A stretch of DNA of 64,000 bases. Source: Bacteroidia bacterium. GTDB taxonomy: Bacteria; Bacteroidota; Bacteroidia; B-17B0; Aurantibacillaceae. The notes beneath the pieces are model-generated. The model did not search any database. It saw only the letters and a list, made by a program, of their open reading frames with translations, and was not told the DNA's origin. The stretch covers positions 1 to 64,000 of the forward strand of contig JALHRL010000001.1 in assembly GCA_022841465.1 (NCBI GenBank), in the 5' to 3' direction. A program made the position numbers and the translations under genes. Of the stretch, positions 61,648 to 64,000 are shown in pieces; position 1 is the stretch's first letter; each line of letters opens with the position of its first letter.

Positions 61648-62349
61648 TTAATTGTTTACCAAAAGTTTAAATCCTTTTCCGTGAATGTTGATGATTTCAA
61701 CTTTACTGTCTTCTTTTAAGTATTTTCTTAGTTTAGCAATGTAAACATCCATACTTCTTCCATTAAAGTAATTATCATCTTGCCAAATAGATTTTAAAGC
61801 AAAACCCCTGTCTAATACATCGTTTTTGTGAACACAAAGCAAACGTAAAAGCTGACTTTCCTTAGTAGTTAATTTTTGTTCGGCAGAACCATGTTGCAAC
61901 ACCTGTTTCTCTGAATTGAAATTGTAATTTCCAATTTTAAAATTTACCTCTTCGCTGTCGCTTGAACGAACTTTGTTTGTTCTTCTTAATACAGCAGTAA
62001 CGCGTGCCAATAATTCTTCCATGCTAAAAGGCTTGGTAATGTAATCATCGGCTCCGGCATTAAAACCCTCAATCGTATCTTCTTTCATGCTTTTAGCAGT
62101 TAAGAAAATAATGGGCGTGTTTTTATCGGTTAGGCGAATTTCTTTAGCAAGTGTTATACCATCTTTTACAGGCATCATTACATCTAGTAATAACAAGTCA
62201 TATGATCCTTTAAAAAACAATTCAGAACCTTTTTGGCCATCTTCCGCCAGCTTGGTTTCAAAACCCTTTGCTTCTAAATATTCTTGCAATAATGGCCCTA
62301 AACTTGGGTCGTCCTCCACTAGCAAAATTTTCGTTTTAACATTTTCCAT
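61648..62349 (-). CDS. OmpR-family response regulator
   Basis: A 233-residue two-component regulator. The receiver domain (about 1-120) has the acidic pair in LLVEDDPS, the phosphoacceptor Asp56 (LLLLDVMMP) and the switch Lys in ITKPF. The C-terminal winged-helix DNA-binding domain (about 135-230) ends in VYIAKLRKYLKEDSKVEIINIHGKGFKL. I use the ATG at 62349; a TTG three codons earlier is less likely. The cognate kinase is just upstream on the same strand, and the pair resembles the RprXY type of Bacteroidota. Target genes are unknown. Confidence 0.94.
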   Translation of the reverse strand: MENVKTKILLVEDDPSLGPLLQEYLEAKGFETKLAEDGQKGSELFFKGSYDLLLLDVMMPVKDGITLAKEIRLTDKNTPIIFLTAKSMKEDTIEGFNAGADDYITKPFSMEELLARVTAVLRRTNKVRSSDSEEVNFKIGNYNFNSEKQVLQHGSAEQKLTTKESQLLRLLCVHKNDVLDRGFALKSIWQDDNYFNGRSMDVYIAKLRKYLKEDSKVEIINIHGKGFKLLVNN

Positions 62350-62408
62350 GATTTCCAAGTGTTAAATTTTAACTAAAGATAATCAGAAAATGTGCCAGAT
62401 TTTAACAT

Positions 62409-63968
62409 TTAACATTTATTTTCAAACGGAAGGTGAATTATAAAGGTGCTTCCTTTTCCTAATTCGCTTTGCACCTCTACATTACCGCCATGTTTTTCAA
62501 TAACTGCCAAAACATAAGAAAGCCCTAACCCGAAGCCTTTTACATTATGCACATTTCCGGTAGGAACTCTATAAAATTTATCAAATATTTTACGTTGATT
62601 TTCTTTACTGATGCCAATACCGTTATCGCTAACCGAAATTTTAATACCTGTTTGGGTGTTTTCGGTTTTTACGGTTATTTCCGGAATACCTACTGTATAC
62701 TTAATGGCGTTATCAATTAAGTTAAACACAATATTGGTAAGGTGTACTTTATCGGCAAGTAATTTGTGTTTTTGCGCCAATAAAGAGGTGTTTATTTTTC
62801 CGCCTCGTTGCCCAATTAACAGTTGGGTATTGTTTATGGCAGTGTTAATGATGTCGTGAATATCAAGTTCAACAGGCTTTAGCTTAAATTCTCCTTTATC
62901 TAAAATAGAGGTTTGTAAAATACTTTCTACCAATACACTTAAACGTTTATTTTCATCGCGTATCATTTTTAAATAGCGATTTTGTTTATCAGGAGTTTGG
63001 CTTATGCTGCTATCACTTAACATTTCGCTTGCAAGTGAAATGGTGCTAATGGGTGTTTTAAACTCATGCGTCATGTTACTTATAAAATCATTTTTTATGG
63101 CAGACAGTTTTTTCTGTTTTAAGTTAGAGGCTAAAATATAATAATAAGAAAAAACGAAAATTAAAATAACTACAACTGACATAATAAGCAACGGGTACAT
63201 ACCTTTAAACAAATCGCGTTGTTGATTAGGAAAATGCAAAACCAAATATTTAGGGTCAATAAAATTATTTATTGGGGTTAAAGATACTTTGTAGGCCATG
63301 CCTAAAGAATCTATATCTACTTCAGCAAATTTTAAGTTAGAGTGATGGCTGCTGCCCGGAAACAAGGAGGTAATGTAATACGAGAATTTGAAATTTATAC
63401 CAAAGATTCGTAATTCGTTTTTTAATAACGAATCTAACATTAAGGTGTCTATTTTTTGTTTGTAATTATTGTAAGAGTCAAACGAGTATTCTTCTTTAAA
63501 AAAATCGTTACCTGTTTTTCCAATTCCTGCTAAATCCGTAAAATCATTAGAAACATTGTTTTTTGTTGATTTTAAACCATCTAAAAAAGCTGAGAAAAAG
63601 GGAGATAATTTTAACGAGTCTCCTTCAATATCTTTAGAGGTATATTTAATTGTTTTTCGTCCGTTACTGTCAATTGTTTGTTCTTCCGAAAACCTGAACC
63701 CGGGGGAGTTGCTTATTTTCCCATTTAAAAGAGGAGTATTAATAAATACCCCTTGCCTTTTTATTAAAACCGAGCGGCGCGATTTATTTAGTGTGTCTAA
63801 CTTTTCTAATTTTTGCGCTGTAAGATTTAGCGCTTCATTTACTTTTTGTTCAAAAACCTCTTCTCTTACGTTAAAGTCGTTTTTAATCCAATAAATTTGA
63901 ATGATAACCAGTGTTGCGAGTGCAACAGAAAATAATACAGTAATTAATACGAGTTGTTTTTTGGTCAT
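62409..63968 (-). CDS. Membrane sensor histidine kinase
   Basis: A 519-residue kinase. The first transmembrane helix is about residues 5-27 and the second about 259-281, enclosing a periplasmic sensor of about 230 residues with no named domain. The phosphoacceptor His301 lies in FISNMTHEFKTPISTISL. The ATPase domain has the N box NLIDNAIKYT, G1 DNGIGIS and G2 GFGLGLSYV. It is upstream of its response regulator with a 59-base gap. The organisation matches RprX-like kinases. The signal is unknown. Confidence 0.94.
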   Translation of the reverse strand: MTKKQLVLITVLFSVALATLVIIQIYWIKNDFNVREEVFEQKVNEALNLTAQKLEKLDTLNKSRRSVLIKRQGVFINTPLLNGKISNSPGFRFSEEQTIDSNGRKTIKYTSKDIEGDSLKLSPFFSAFLDGLKSTKNNVSNDFTDLAGIGKTGNDFFKEEYSFDSYNNYKQKIDTLMLDSLLKNELRIFGINFKFSYYITSLFPGSSHHSNLKFAEVDIDSLGMAYKVSLTPINNFIDPKYLVLHFPNQQRDLFKGMYPLLIMSVVVILIFVFSYYYILASNLKQKKLSAIKNDFISNMTHEFKTPISTISLASEMLSDSSISQTPDKQNRYLKMIRDENKRLSVLVESILQTSILDKGEFKLKPVELDIHDIINTAINNTQLLIGQRGGKINTSLLAQKHKLLADKVHLTNIVFNLIDNAIKYTVGIPEITVKTENTQTGIKISVSDNGIGISKENQRKIFDKFYRVPTGNVHNVKGFGLGLSYVLAVIEKHGGNVEVQSELGKGSTFIIHLPFENKC

Positions 63969-63976
63969 TCCAAATA

Positions 63977-63984
63977 CAAATGTA
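63977..63984 (-). promoter_or_regulatory. TACATTTG promoter element, kinase
   Basis: On the minus strand TACATTTG ends 8 bases before the ATG at 63968, giving a very short leader for the kinase-regulator transcript. Confidence 0.4.
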
Positions 63985-64000
63985 GGCTATAAATACAAGT

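Noticed and set aside
1-64000. tRNA, rRNA, insertion sequence or prophage genes
   Set aside because: Read by eye on both strands, no cloverleaf with a CCA-like end, rRNA core, transposase, integrase or phage structural protein was recognised; a covariance-model scan would be decisive for small RNAs.

Overview
The window reads as a contiguous piece of a Bacteroidota chromosome (class Bacteroidia in the broad sense; genus not determinable by eye). The support is: seven large secreted proteins ending in type 9 secretion system (T9SS) sorting domains; A/T-rich gene starts with few Shine-Dalgarno sites; recurrent TAnnTTTG promoter elements of the Bacteroidota primary sigma factor; a 14-gene nuo operon with the short NuoG of this phylum; and phylum-typical families (DUF5606, DUF5522, Bacteroidota-type urocanase, CHU_C/type B sorting domain). 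The DNA is A+T-rich. No rRNA, tRNA, CRISPR array, transposase, integrase or phage gene was seen.

Layout. 1-444: gene-free leader with a terminator, an inverted repeat and a palindrome. 445-3825: secreted beta-helix protein, then tspO. 4344-7396 (minus): mrp, nfu-like, metF, truB, with a promoter before the nfu-like gene. 7456-9922: two small paralogous lipoproteins (minus), divergent from an ECF sigma factor that is followed 2 bases later by a membrane protein joining an anti-sigma-like N-terminus to a trypsin/HtrA-like protease domain. 9923-18579: comF, a coiled-coil membrane protein, gcvT-comB-outer membrane protein, murI with a porin, and hutU carrying a DUF5522 head. 18673-24085: two T9SS proteins, feoAB and a small exported protein. 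24256-27607: dxs, then paaA-paaB. 27954-37724: an island of four large cell-surface genes (three minus, one plus). 37775-42475: paaC, a 36-residue membrane peptide, gmk, DUF5606, an MtfA-like membrane peptidase and aminopeptidase P. 42559-45753: another T9SS protein. 45846-58946: nuoA to nuoN, followed by a group III truncated haemoglobin. 59445-63968: an OmpA-like lipoprotein, mscL, an unknown gene behind a helically phased repeat array, and a two-component system.

Most genes are housekeeping: respiration (nuo), isoprenoid precursor (dxs), one-carbon metabolism (metF, gcvT), Fe-S assembly (mrp, nfu), iron uptake (feoAB), wall precursor (murI), nucleotide (gmk), tRNA modification (truB), histidine (hutU) and phenylacetate (paaABC) breakdown. 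The accessory layer is cell-surface cargo.

The most promising less-described unit is at 7456-9922. An exact 13-base element lies in opposite orientations in front of the sigma gene and of the lipoprotein pair, and the partner of the sigma factor looks like an anti-sigma protein with an extracytoplasmic protease domain. I propose it as a candidate envelope-sensing circuit; this is inference. Other points of note are the DUF5522-urocanase fusion, the paa genes split by a 10-kb surface-protein island, near-leaderless promoters, and the phased TTAAAC array at 60904-60988.
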